Part shown: positions 1-8,215 of the stretch, piece after piece | How positions within the stretch are numbered: position 1 is the first letter of the stretch | Layout: every line of letters begins with the position of its first letter | Assembly (NCBI GenBank): GCA_033722295.1 | Contig: JAWVZH010000103.1 | Location: 1-11,243 of the forward strand | Source of the DNA: JAWVZH01 sp033722295 | Lineage (GTDB): Bacteria; Bacteroidota; Bacteroidia; Chitinophagales; Saprospiraceae | Direction of reading: 5' to 3' | Length of the DNA stretch: 11,243 nt | Position numbers and translations under genes: made by a program | The notes under the pieces: generated by a model | What the model was told of the DNA's origin: nothing | Database searches by the model: none | Seen by the model: only the letters and a program-made list of their open reading frames with translations

Positions 1-3000
1 CGGTGAACGATCTCCCGTGAGGGTATAGCCGAATCTCGTAAAATCAATGAAAGGATTTGGATGGTTTTGGACATCGGATATACTCATGGCATTGATCACT
101 TGAAAACTCACCTGATAGTTTATGTCTCCGGATTCGTTGCCCGATATGTCATTTGCATTGACCGACAGATGGTAAATTCCATTTTTATTCAGTCTCTTTT
201 GGATTAGAACGCGGGCCACATTATCGATCCCCGAAGCAGGGATAAAGTTTACTTCGGGTTGATCAAAATTAATGGCACGAGGAAGTTTTTCTTCAGGATA
301 TGTCAACCAAATCTCAAAAAGTGAAGTATCATTCAGAGGGAGGTATTGATTTTCATCCGTGAGTTCAATTACAATATCAGGATGAGCCGATACAATGTCT
401 TCATTTTCTATCTGAACATCGTCAAACGTCACCTTTAGAATGGGATTTCTTTGGTCCCCTTCCACAAAGAATGGTAAAACCAATGTATTATTCCAGGCAT
501 ACAATTCTGGTTGGTCTTCATCAGGGTTGATCTCCACGATCAGACGGTATTCACCCAGCAATTCTTTGGTCTCCCAAAATTTATCAACTACCGTTTTTGC
601 CTCAACATCCAGGGCAGTGACCCTCTCTTCCTGACTGATTTCGTTGTTTTTGCTATCGATGATCGTGTAATGTATCAATATGCTGTCTGTAGGTAGACGA
701 CCGATATTTTTTATCGTATAGGTTAATTCTACATTTTCACCCTGCTGCACTGTATCCGCATAAAACCTGAATTCTTCATTCAGGTCAATTGCCATTTCCG
801 GTAGGGAGGCATAGGTGACTCGCCAATATTCCAGTTGAGCGGAAGTCAGATTTTCTTTATCTCTTGAATTCAGTTTCAGTTTTAAGTTTGGATATAAACT
901 TGCATCTACTCCTGAAATGTCGGTATTTTTTTCAGTCACCGAACTCAAAAGCAGCGTTTCGGTCCCTTGCTGATCAAGGCCAATAAGGTCAATGTCTATT
1001 TCATCCACGCCGGGCTCTATCTCCGAATAATCCCATAAGAGTGTTCCCCATTCACTTGATGGGCCAATAACTGTAGAAATAGCCTCTCCACGACCTTCTT
1101 TCCAGAAACCCGCAATGGGAACATTGATCTCGAATTGTTCGTCCATGGTGCCAACCTCTTCTACAACTGAGAAGTCCGGGTTGCCTTGTTGATAAACAAA
1201 AAGATATGGCACCTCACCACTACTTTGAAGTTCGTCGAGTTGTTTGGCGCCCAGGTTGCTCCATACATCAAATATGGATCGCCCCACGGTCGAATCCCGG
1301 TCAGAGGCCCATTGGTCAATTCCGAAGTAATGATCAGGATCCCGAACTGTCATGACCACTACATAGTGTCCTGAAGGAACGTGATTTTCTAAAAGGTCCA
1401 TCAGGGCTACCCTATCCTCATACTCGTCGGTCTTGTAACCGAATATGGGGATCTCTCTTCCACTTTCATTACGACTCCCGTATGATCCAGGACTTGGATT
1501 TTGAATAATATCCAGTTTTGTGGGTTCGTAGATCGTCACAAATACACCGGCTCTCGCCACTACCGTTGAGGACGAGTTACGGGGTGAGAACTCATAATAT
1601 TCCCAGTCTACTCCGGCATTTCTCAGAATAGCAGGGCGTAAAAATACAGCATCCTGGGTGACGACATTTTTGATTTTCAGCACTGTGAATTCCTGTAAAA
1701 AATTCCAACGCCTCGAAACAGCGTCAAGGTTTATACTGTCCAGATTGTCTTTTTGCCATTGATAATAATGTGACTGGTTCCAGCCCGGCGCATGGTCTTC
1801 TATGAAAATAAAGGAAGAATATCGCCAGGTGGGTTGACGACCGCCTGAGCTGTCGGGCGTGATTCGCCAGTAATAGACCCGGTCATCCTGCCAAACAACT
1901 GCAGGTTGCCATTGCAGAGTACCTCCTTTCTGTCTGATCACTGTATCCCGCTTCAATGGGCTGTTGAACAGCTCTGTCGTATCGATCTCTAAAATGTAGC
2001 TTTTGTCCGTAGTGTGGAGGTCCGAAGTACTTGCAATGAGGGACAACTCTTTATTTCCTACGATGGCAAATTCTTCTGGATATACCGGTCTTGCATCGTC
2101 TGCGGTGATGAAAAAGCTATATTTCTTATTGATCAGACTGAGCGAATTATTTTTTTCAGCATCGGGTCCAGGCAACTCCTCTATATTATCCCGGGCATCG
2201 ACGGTAATATCCAATTGATTAATGCCAGCCGCTCTTTCTCCCAGGTTGGGAATGACGGCATGGATGCTGTCACGGAAACGGGGCGCTTTCATATATCTGT
2301 CCCAAATTATTTCGGATTCACCGTTCGGCAAGATCTGTTCGATCTGGACCCAAAGAGAGTCCTCGATGGTCTTGCCTATATTGACAAGACTAAAATCAAG
2401 ATGGAAGCTGTCCACATCTGTGGTGAGAATGTCTTCTGTGATATTGACACTCGATGCGTCGATGGTATAATCGGGTCCTCTGCCTGCCACCAGCCTGATA
2501 GCAGGGTCTCCACATATGTTGAGAGATAAAGCAAGCTCTACATCAGTACTGAAGTACAATTCATTGTTAGCATTCCGGCTTTCTTCCAGAAATTTACGAA
2601 CACCGTCCCAAACGCTGAGTCCTATCGACTCTCCATAGTGATGATTGGTATAATTATCATATATCTTCGATCCCATGTTCTTTAAAGACGGGATAAAACC
2701 TGCACTTGAATTGGCAATAAAAGCCACAGCTCCCCGGCGTTCAGCAAGAGTCCATGTTTCGCTGTAACTCCGCCTCGTATCGTCGAAGATATTACCAGCA
2801 TAACAACCCATAGCCATGAAGACATGGAATCGATCATTTGGCGCCAGGGTGCGCACATCATCTATGATCTGAAAATCGAGCAACTGTATTCCTGAGTGAC
2901 CGAAATAAGTCACCAGGGAGACACCGTCATTAATAAGTCCTGTCAATCTCTGGTTATCAGAAACTGTAACACTGCCCGTAGTTTTCTTTTGAAAGGTCTC

Positions 3001-4824
3001 CACTTGAGCATTCATCATCCCTGAGGATATGACATCCTTCATAAAATCAAGTTCACCCCGGATCACCCTCAATTGATTGGGCAATCTGAGATCTCCACCG
3101 CTCAGGTGAACAACCCTTTTCGCCCATGCCCTGGCTTCTATGCTTTGAGGATCGTTGATACGTTGATCGTGAAGCTTCACCTTTTCGAGATAGGTCTTTA
3201 TTTCTGATGCTTCAACGATAGGGATCCTGCCAACAGGCTGCAAAGGTCTGTAGAGGTTGTCGCTGACCAACAACACGTCGGAGCCAGGATTTCCAAGTGT
3301 AGGGACCGAATGCCAGTCTACGGAGGATTTTCTGATCTGGTCAGCCAGGACGCCTTTTCCTATAATGAAAATATACTTTGGGTCGGTCCATTCCTCGTTG
3401 AACCACTGAGTAAAGTGCCTTATGGCGCTTGGGTGTTGACTGATGCCATGGGCAAACTGATCCTCCAGGATATCTATCGGAACTATCAAAGGAGTATATT
3501 CTCCGCCTTCTTCAGAGGCCCGGTAATCGGCATATTCCTGTACATAATTGTTGCCGAGTCCATCATCCAGAAATTTTGAATGTGTGATAATGATGTAGTC
3601 AGGATCCACATTGGTATAGTCGACGAAAGTAACCGGGTCTATGTCGGATATGCTGGTCAAGTTTTGATGTTCTCCAGCTATAACGAGGCGCTGTATCCTA
3701 TTATGGGCACGGAGTCTGAAGCGATAGTTATTAGGTGTTTCCGCTTCCGCTTTGATGATCTCGTCTGTCGTCAGATTCCAGATCTGGATATGATCACCCC
3801 CGTTGAAATTCTGGATCAAAATATTCTTGTCTGTGGCAGAGGGTTCGACTGTTAATTCGTAATAGTCCAATCCTCCGAATTGAAATCGCCTCGGATAATT
3901 GAGTTGAATTTTAGCAAAAACGATGTAGTCGTTGGAGGCCTGACCTTCAATTTTGATGTTCATTTTGGACGACAGTTGATCCTGCGTCAAATCGAGCGTA
4001 TCATTGAAGATCTCTGGACGTTGGCTATAAGAATTCGAACTCAGTTCTTCACCATTCAGGGAAATGCTGAACTCGCCTGGGGTGCGACTGCTCTGGATGT
4101 TATTAGAGGACCGAATGATCAATTTAGCGTCCGGACCATCGTCGTAGATGTACTCCGGATCAATATCGAAAGAGCTTGTGTTCTTTCCTGAAAAATAGCC
4201 CCATCCTTCGGCATGGTCATAATTAGAATAGATCAGGTAACAATTGATATCCTGGCAGAAATTGAAGTAGTGATCATTGAAAACGATGTTCTCTTCGGCC
4301 ATGAAAAAGGCCTCTTCAGCCGGCAGGTTAGTAAGGTCATTTATAACTTCAGCCACTCTCTTTCCCTCTACTTCCTCATTCCAGGTGATAAAATACGTTG
4401 AGGTATCACTGAACAGGCTGTAATCAGGGTTGAATTGATCTTCCTTACCTTTGGGATAAAGATGTCCGTCGAACTCCCCTCTGTTCTTCCTGGCATAAAG
4501 GATCAAATGATCCACATCAGACATGATATCACGCGTCGAAGAATGTATGGGGATCTCCCGCCCCAGATGCCAGACCTGAATATGGCGGGCGGCAATTTGA
4601 TCAACGGGTATACCATTTTGAAGAAGTATATCGCGGTCTAATCGGTAAATGCCATCTTCAGCAACCTTAAATTTGTAGTATTCTTGTTCAAAATTTATCC
4701 ATTCATGGCCAAAAACGGAATCCTGACCATTCCAATACTGCGCATGGAGCATATGCACTGAGGTCAAAGAGATAACCAGAATGGTCAAAGATGACTTTAT
4801 ATGGACAAGACAGGCTTTATTCAT
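1..4824 (-). CDS. porU2: Long-form C25 (gingipain/PorU-type) cysteine peptidase, PorU2-like, 3' end outside window
   Basis: An open frame of 1608 codons runs from ATG at 4824 to the window edge with no stop. An in-frame TGA at 4920-4918, and no other in-frame ATG, fixes this start. Residues 1-28 form a signal peptide ending LHA, with cleavage expected before QYW. Residues 48-150 resemble the PorU N-terminal region (FKVAEDGIYRLD; NPDYSLFSDTSTYF). The C25 domain spans about 409-775, from DYIIITH to CGDPAIRL. The catalytic His is H643 in FGHSG and the nucleophile is C674 in MGCYAGN, 31 residues apart as expected for gingipain-type enzymes. CARDB-like beta-sandwich stretches follow at about 804-895 and 1352-1440. 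Near the edge is NHPNPF (1587-1592), the start of a type IX C-terminal sorting-type domain. PorU enzymes cut sorting domains from T9SS cargo at the outer membrane and attach the cargo to the surface. This large form is a putative sortase; a secreted C25 protease with other substrates is the alternative. Confidence 0.9.
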   Translation of the reverse strand, partial: MNKACLVHIKSSLTILVISLTSVHMLHAQYWNGQDSVFGHEWINFEQEYYKFKVAEDGIYRLDRDILLQNGIPVDQIAARHIQVWHLGREIPIHSSTRDIMSDVDHLILYARKNRGEFDGHLYPKGKEDQFNPDYSLFSDTSTYFITWNEEVEGKRVAEVINDLTNLPAEEAFFMAEENIVFNDHYFNFCQDINCYLIYSNYDHAEGWGYFSGKNTSSFDIDPEYIYDDGPDAKLIIRSSNNIQSSRTPGEFSISLNGEELSSNSYSQRPEIFNDTLDLTQDQLSSKMNIKIEGQASNDYIVFAKIQLNYPRRFQFGGLDYYELTVEPSATDKNILIQNFNGGDHIQIWNLTTDEIIKAEAETPNNYRFRLRAHNRIQRLVIAGEHQNLTSISDIDPVTFVDYTNVDPDYIIITHSKFLDDGLGNNYVQEYADYRASEEGGEYTPLIVPIDILEDQFAHGISQHPSAIRHFTQWFNEEWTDPKYIFIIGKGVLADQIRKSSVDWHSVPTLGNPGSDVLLVSDNLYRPLQPVGRIPIVEASEIKTYLEKVKLHDQRINDPQSIEARAWAKRVVHLSGGDLRLPNQLRVIRGELDFMKDVISSGMMNAQVETFQKKTTGSVTVSDNQRLTGLINDGVSLVTYFGHSGIQLLDFQIIDDVRTLAPNDRFHVFMAMGCYAGNIFDDTRRSYSETWTLAERRGAVAFIANSSAGFIPSLKNMGSKIYDNYTNHHYGESIGLSVWDGVRKFLEESRNANNELYFSTDVELALSLNICGDPAIRLVAGRGPDYTIDASSVNITEDILTTDVDSFHLDFSLVNIGKTIEDSLWVQIEQILPNGESEIIWDRYMKAPRFRDSIHAVIPNLGERAAGINQLDITVDARDNIEELPGPDAEKNNSLSLINKKYSFFITADDARPVYPEEFAIVGNKELSLIASTSDLHTTDKSYILEIDTTELFNSPLKRDTVIRQKGGTLQWQPAVVWQDDRVYYWRITPDSSGGRQPTWRYSSFIFIEDHAPGWNQSHYYQWQKDNLDSINLDAVSRRWNFLQEFTVLKIKNVVTQDAVFLRPAILRNAGVDWEYYEFSPRNSSSTVVARAGVFVTIYEPTKLDIIQNPSPGSYGSRNESGREIPIFGYKTDEYEDRVALMDLLENHVPSGHYVVVMTVRDPDHYFGIDQWASDRDSTVGRSIFDVWSNLGAKQLDELQSSGEVPYLFVYQQGNPDFSVVEEVGTMDEQFEINVPIAGFWKEGRGEAISTVIGPSSEWGTLLWDYSEIEPGVDEIDIDLIGLDQQGTETLLLSSVTEKNTDISGVDASLYPNLKLKLNSRDKENLTSAQLEYWRVTYASLPEMAIDLNEEFRFYADTVQQGENVELTYTIKNIGRLPTDSILIHYTIIDSKNNEISQEERVTALDVEAKTVVDKFWETKELLGEYRLIVEINPDEDQPELYAWNNTLVLPFFVEGDQRNPILKVTFDDVQIENEDIVSAHPDIVIELTDENQYLPLNDTSLFEIWLTYPEEKLPRAINFDQPEVNFIPASGIDNVARVLIQKRLNKNGIYHLSVNANDISGNESGDINYQVSFQVINAMSISDVQNHPNPFIDFTRFGYTLTGDRSP

Positions 4825-4867
4825 TTGAGAACTAAAATAGGGAATTTTGAAATGCCTAAGCGATGGA

Positions 4868-4875
4868 CAATAGTA
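4868..4875 (-). promoter_or_regulatory. Possible -7 element for the PorU2-like gene
   Basis: On the minus strand this reads TACTATTG, seven of eight matches to the Bacteroidota -7 consensus TAnnTTTG. It lies about 44 bp before the ATG and directly beside the 30-bp palindrome, which would then cover the -33 region. I see no good TTTG -33 element at the right distance, so this is weak. Confidence 0.22.
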
Positions 4876-4905
4876 TGTTATATTATAAATATTTTTAATA
4901 TAACA
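4876..4905. promoter_or_regulatory. 30-bp near-perfect AT-rich palindrome between divergent genes, possible operator
   Basis: The outer arms TGTTATATTA (4876-4885) and TAATATAACA (4896-4905) are exact reverse complements. The 10 bp between them are also self-complementary except for one T-T pair (4886/4895), so 14 of 15 pairs match around a centre between 4890 and 4891. It sits in the 118-bp gap between the PorU2-like start (4824) and the glycosyltransferase start (4943). No gene ends here, so a terminator role is unlikely. The arrangement fits a binding site for a dimeric regulator acting on one or both genes. That role is inference, and AT-rich DNA makes chance palindromes more likely. Confidence 0.5.
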
Positions 4906-4942
4906 ATCATCAAGTCCTCACTGGCCTGAAAATACGATAATT

Positions 4943-6004
4943 ATGCAAGCTGTTGCCATTATGGGACTTCTTCTCCTGGTCGTCAACTTGACTTACTGGC
5001 TGTGGCTTTTAATATCCATACATCGCATTCCGGACACCATTCCATATTCAGGAAGCGGGCGGTCAAAATCTCTCATCATTGTAGCTCATAACGACATTCA
5101 TAACCTCCAGAAAAATCTTGATGCATGGAGAGCCCAGGATGCCCATAATCTGGAGTTGATCCTGGCCAATGATGGTTCGAGTGACGGTACTGAACACTGG
5201 TTGAGATCTCTTTCAGGCATCAACTACATGAACCTGAAAAAGGAAGGGCCGGGTAAAAAGCATAGCCTGGCCAAGGCGATCGAAGCTTCCGGCGGAGATC
5301 AAATTATACTGACGGATTCGGATTGTCGACCCGCCTCAACTGCCTGGATAGGATTGATGTCCGGTTGGCTGGACAATCTGAAGGTTGACTTTTTTCCCGG
5401 ATATGCACCCTTGAAGAAGACAGGAACATGGTTGAGTCGGCTGGCAAGATTCGAGACAGTTGTTACCGCTCTTCAATATTTATCCTGGGCCAGCAGGGGC
5501 CAACCTTATATGGGTGTTGGGAGAAACATTATTTACAGGAAGACAGTTCTTGCCGATTATCTGGAGAAATCCCAAGCTAATATCGCTTCAGGTGATGACG
5601 ATCTTTTCATACAGAACATAGCAGATCAAGCCAGATGTACGGTTAATCTGGACCCCAGAACGTTCGTTTACTCGTCGCCTCCTGCAACCTGGTCAGAATG
5701 GTTGCAACAAAAAGCCCGTCATACGACTACCTCCTACAGATATAAACCTTTCATACAGGCTGTCCTGGCAATTTTTGCTCTGTCACAAATATTATGGCCT
5801 CTGTCACTCGGACTTTCAGCAACTATAGCTTTTGTGATAATCCTGGGGCGCTACACGGTACTGATGATAGCAGGTAAGAAAGTGTTGGATAAACTCGATG
5901 CCGCTGACCTTTGGATTTATTGGCCGTTGCTCGATATCTGCCTGTCCATATATTATCTAATTTTATTTCCTTTATCGCTATTCAGGAACAGGAAAAAGTG
6001 GTAG
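4943..6004 (+). CDS. Membrane-anchored GT2-family glycosyltransferase
   Basis: The 353-residue protein has an N-terminal membrane helix (about 7-26), a GT-A catalytic domain, and two or three C-terminal hydrophobic segments (about 270-310 and 325-346). Catalytic landmarks appear in the usual GT2 order: NDGSSDG (76-82, nucleotide-sugar binding), DSD (125-127, metal-binding DxD), GDDD (217-220, acceptor/base region) and QQKARH (255-260). The last matches the Q-x-x-R-W motif of processive GT2 enzymes, but with His in place of Trp. The enzyme would transfer a sugar from a nucleotide donor to an acceptor at the cytoplasmic face, for a surface glycan or glycolipid. Donor and acceptor cannot be read from sequence. 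The ATG at 4943 is used; M7 at 4961 is an alternative. The gene is divergent from the PorU2-like gene and ends 6 bp before rsmG, so the two are probably co-transcribed. Confidence 0.86.
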   Translation: MQAVAIMGLLLLVVNLTYWLWLLISIHRIPDTIPYSGSGRSKSLIIVAHNDIHNLQKNLDAWRAQDAHNLELILANDGSSDGTEHWLRSLSGINYMNLKKEGPGKKHSLAKAIEASGGDQIILTDSDCRPASTAWIGLMSGWLDNLKVDFFPGYAPLKKTGTWLSRLARFETVVTALQYLSWASRGQPYMGVGRNIIYRKTVLADYLEKSQANIASGDDDLFIQNIADQARCTVNLDPRTFVYSSPPATWSEWLQQKARHTTTSYRYKPFIQAVLAIFALSQILWPLSLGLSATIAFVIILGRYTVLMIAGKKVLDKLDAADLWIYWPLLDICLSIYYLILFPLSLFRNRKKW

Positions 6005-6010
6005 GCTATA

Positions 6011-6649
6011 ATGTCAATGAATTATATCATCAAATATTTTCAGGACCTTACTGATCAGCAATATCAGCAAGTAGAAGAGCTGGATCGACTTTATCGGTTC
6101 TGGAACGACAAGATCAATGTCATCTCTCGCAAGGATATCGATAGTTTATATCTGCATCACGTCCTTCACAGTCTTTCAATTGCGAAATGGATCAGTTTGA
6201 AGCCTGGCTCGAGGATATTTGATCTTGGAAGTGGCGGTGGATTCCCGGGGATACCTCTGGCTATATTGTACCCTGATGTCAATTTCCACCTCCTGGATGC
6301 CAGGGCAAAGAAAATTAAAGTGATCCGGGCCATTGTGGACGAACTGGCACTGTATAATATAAAAGCCACCCACGGCCGTGCGGAAGAACATAAAGGACAA
6401 TATGATTTTGTCGTGAGCAGGGCTGTAGCTCCACTCGACAAGCTATGGACCTGGACGCGCAACAAGATCTCGGGATCACATCATAACGAGCGCCCGAATG
6501 GCCTGATCGCTTTGAAAGGGGGTGATCTGAATCAGGAGATGTCAGAAATTGAGGGAAATGTCAATATTTACAGGCAGGAGATCTCCGAATACTTTGAAGA
6601 AGACTATTTCCGGGATAAATACTTGTTGCACTTGGTGAAGAAAAGATGA
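6011..6649 (+). CDS. rsmG: 16S rRNA (guanine(527)-N(7))-methyltransferase RsmG
   Basis: This 212-residue protein has the size and motif order of RsmG (GidB), which uses S-adenosylmethionine to methylate N7 of G527 in 16S rRNA, in the streptomycin-binding region of the small subunit. Visible are the N-terminal WNDKINVISRKD (31-42), the SAM-binding loop DLGSGGGFPGIPLA (71-84), the acidic ribose-binding strand end LLDARAKK (94-101), VSRAVAPL (135-142) and LKGGDL (168-173). Nothing looks truncated. Translation may begin at 6011 or at the third codon (6017). The 6-bp gap after the glycosyltransferase suggests a two-gene transcript, although no functional link between the products is evident. The gene is followed by tandem GC-rich palindromes that could end the transcript. 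Confidence 0.97.
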   Translation: MSMNYIIKYFQDLTDQQYQQVEELDRLYRFWNDKINVISRKDIDSLYLHHVLHSLSIAKWISLKPGSRIFDLGSGGGFPGIPLAILYPDVNFHLLDARAKKIKVIRAIVDELALYNIKATHGRAEEHKGQYDFVVSRAVAPLDKLWTWTRNKISGSHHNERPNGLIALKGGDLNQEMSEIEGNVNIYRQEISEYFEEDYFRDKYLLHLVKKR

Positions 6650-6664
6650 ATTTTGTTGATCATC

Positions 6665-6703
6665 ACCCTTGGAGGGTATAGGGACCCTTGGAGGGTAACC
6701 CTT
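6665..6703. repeat. Two direct copies of a small palindrome after rsmG, possible terminator or RNA hairpin
   Basis: ACCCTTGGAGGGTA occurs exactly twice, at 6665-6678 and 6684-6697, 19 bp apart. Each copy is itself a hairpin, with ACCCT paired to AGGGT over a TGG loop. A further ACCCTT follows at 6698-6703, so the second AGGGT could pair forward or backward, giving mutually exclusive folds. The tract starts 16 bp after the rsmG stop. No T run follows, so it is not a classic intrinsic terminator. It may be a small mobile palindromic repeat of the kind scattered through many genomes. Confidence 0.6.
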
Positions 6704-6739
6704 AGTAATTCAGCAAAAACACCAATATTTCTAGTTTTA

Positions 6740-6747
6740 TAAATTGG
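6740..6747 (+). promoter_or_regulatory. Possible -7 element for the MscS-family gene
   Basis: TAAATTGG resembles the Bacteroidota -7 consensus TAnnTTTG with one mismatch and lies 33 bp before the ATG at 6781. No clear TTTG -33 partner is visible at the usual 19-21 bp distance. The rest of the 6704-6780 gap shows nothing else I can name. Confidence 0.2.
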
Positions 6748-6780
6748 AATCACGATATTCATTGCTCAGCGCCGTAAAGG

Positions 6781-8115
6781 ATGGAGGAATTCTTACAACA
6801 GACATTGATCGATATCGGAAATTACAGCCTGACAATGGCTCAGACATTGGGAACATTGCTTGCTCTGGGAGGTATTTATGCCATATACCGCTTATTATAC
6901 GCCTTCGTTCGCTCATCAGACTTGCTGAATAAAGATACCTCGGACGCCTCCTTGCGCAGGATCATAAGAAAGTTGAGGATAATATTTATTCTGGTGAGCA
7001 TTTTGGTGGCGATCTATATCCTTGGTGTGGATATGGACCTGTACAATACGGATGCGTTCGTCGTCAGACTTTCCACCCTGCTTTTTGCGATCATCGTTAT
7101 TCTCCTTGCGCGATTTCTGGACTGGATCATAGGCAAGGTGATTCTTCACAATATCTATACTCAGCGTGATCGTGAACATATCAAGTCGGTATCCATGCCC
7201 AAAAAGGACGAAGAGAAGAACGCCGGTCGCGTGGTGCAGTGGATCGTTTATGTATTTGCTATCCTGCTGATCCTCAACAGCTTTCAACTGGACTATACTC
7301 TCTTTTCTTTTGAAAAAGATGATTACGAGTTCAACTTCAAGATCAGCAACATCTTTACGGCTGTTCTCATATTCATGGTCGCCAGGCTTGTGGCGTGGGT
7401 CCTGATCCAGATCATCCTCTACGGATACTACAAGCAGAAAAGCATCAATATAGGTTCGCAATTTGCGATCAATCAGCTTCTCAAATACATCATTTATTTC
7501 ATCGCCCTTGTACTCGCTCTTGAGAGTCTCGGTATTCAGATGACATTGATCTGGGGTGGTGCGGCGGCGTTACTTGTAGGTGCCGGTCTTGGTTTGCAGC
7601 AGACCTTCAACGATTTTATTTCGGGTATAATCCTGTTGTTTGAAAGGAGTATAGAGGTCGGAGACGTCGTGGAATTTGATATGGATATCGGTACGGTAAA
7701 AAAGATCGGTTTGCGTGCTTCCCTCATAGAAACCAGGGCACAAAGGACCATCATAGTGCCTAACTCCAAACTGGTTACAGACAGCGTTATTAACTGGAGT
7801 CACTACCACCGTATGACGAGATTTCAGATCACAGTAGGCGTGGCCTACGGATCAGATACCGCGTTGGTGAAGAAGCTATTACTCAAGTCGGTGGAGGACC
7901 ATCCTCATGTATTGGATTATCCCTCTCCTTTTGTGCGGTTCAATGACTTCTCCGACTCTGCCCTCACCTTCGACCTGTATTTCTTTTCTCGTGAATTTCT
8001 AATAATCGAGGATATAAGAAGCGAGATCAGATTTGAAATAGATAAACTATTCCGGGAGCATAAAGTCAAGATACCGTTCCCGCAACGCGAAATCTGGCAT
8101 AATAATCCAACTTAA
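6781..8115 (+). CDS. MscS-family small-conductance mechanosensitive ion channel
   Basis: This 444-residue inner-membrane protein has about seven hydrophobic segments (near 21-43, 63-83, 95-116, 150-169, 190-214, 232-251 and 255-290). The last is the MscS pore helix: WGGAAALLVGAGLGLQQTF (258-276) shows the Ala/Gly-packed TM3a, followed by NDFISGIILLFERSIEVGD and the beta domain. KIGLRASLIETRAQRTIIVP (308-327) and PNSKLVTDSVINWS (327-340) are typical of the cytoplasmic beta domain, and IPFPQREI (431-438) is the usual C-terminal end. MscS channels form heptamers and open under membrane tension to release solutes after osmotic downshift. The extra N-terminal helices place it among the larger MscS-like proteins. 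An in-frame TAA at 6775-6777 makes ATG 6781 the first possible ATG. A short basic/acidic loop (about 126-149) separates two helix pairs. Confidence 0.95.
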   Translation: MEEFLQQTLIDIGNYSLTMAQTLGTLLALGGIYAIYRLLYAFVRSSDLLNKDTSDASLRRIIRKLRIIFILVSILVAIYILGVDMDLYNTDAFVVRLSTLLFAIIVILLARFLDWIIGKVILHNIYTQRDREHIKSVSMPKKDEEKNAGRVVQWIVYVFAILLILNSFQLDYTLFSFEKDDYEFNFKISNIFTAVLIFMVARLVAWVLIQIILYGYYKQKSINIGSQFAINQLLKYIIYFIALVLALESLGIQMTLIWGGAAALLVGAGLGLQQTFNDFISGIILLFERSIEVGDVVEFDMDIGTVKKIGLRASLIETRAQRTIIVPNSKLVTDSVINWSHYHRMTRFQITVGVAYGSDTALVKKLLLKSVEDHPHVLDYPSPFVRFNDFSDSALTFDLYFFSREFLIIEDIRSEIRFEIDKLFREHKVKIPFPQREIWHNNPT

Positions 8116-8136
8116 TACCTTTTTCCAGGTTAGACA

Positions 8137-8165
8137 GTATGTGAATTCCTTTCTCAGGAACATAC
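8137..8165. other. Bulged inverted repeat between the MscS and acyl-CoA dehydrogenase genes
   Basis: TTCCT (8146-8150) pairs with AGGAA (8156-8160) over a 5-nt loop, and GTATG (8137-8141) pairs with CATAC (8161-8165) with a 4-nt bulge (TGAA) on the left strand. The 10-bp bulged hairpin lies 22 bp after the MscS stop. No T run follows. It could be a weak terminator or a leader structure for the next gene. Confidence 0.3.
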
Positions 8166-8215
8166 GACTATCGATGGTTGAAAAATGTTAAATTGCAGCC
8201 CGTAACAGAAGAACT

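Noticed and set aside
2014..2529. Plus-strand 171-codon frame
   Set aside because: It lies wholly antisense to the PorU2-like gene, which has continuous family-like sequence and catalytic residues. The plus frame shows no domain.
4825..4942. Bidirectional terminator reading of the AT-rich palindrome
   Set aside because: Both flanking genes start here and run away from the site, so no transcript needs to end in this gap.
6916..7461. Minus-strand 181-codon frame
   Set aside because: It is antisense to the MscS gene, whose membrane helices and beta domain are clear. The charged composition of this frame is a reverse-complement shadow.
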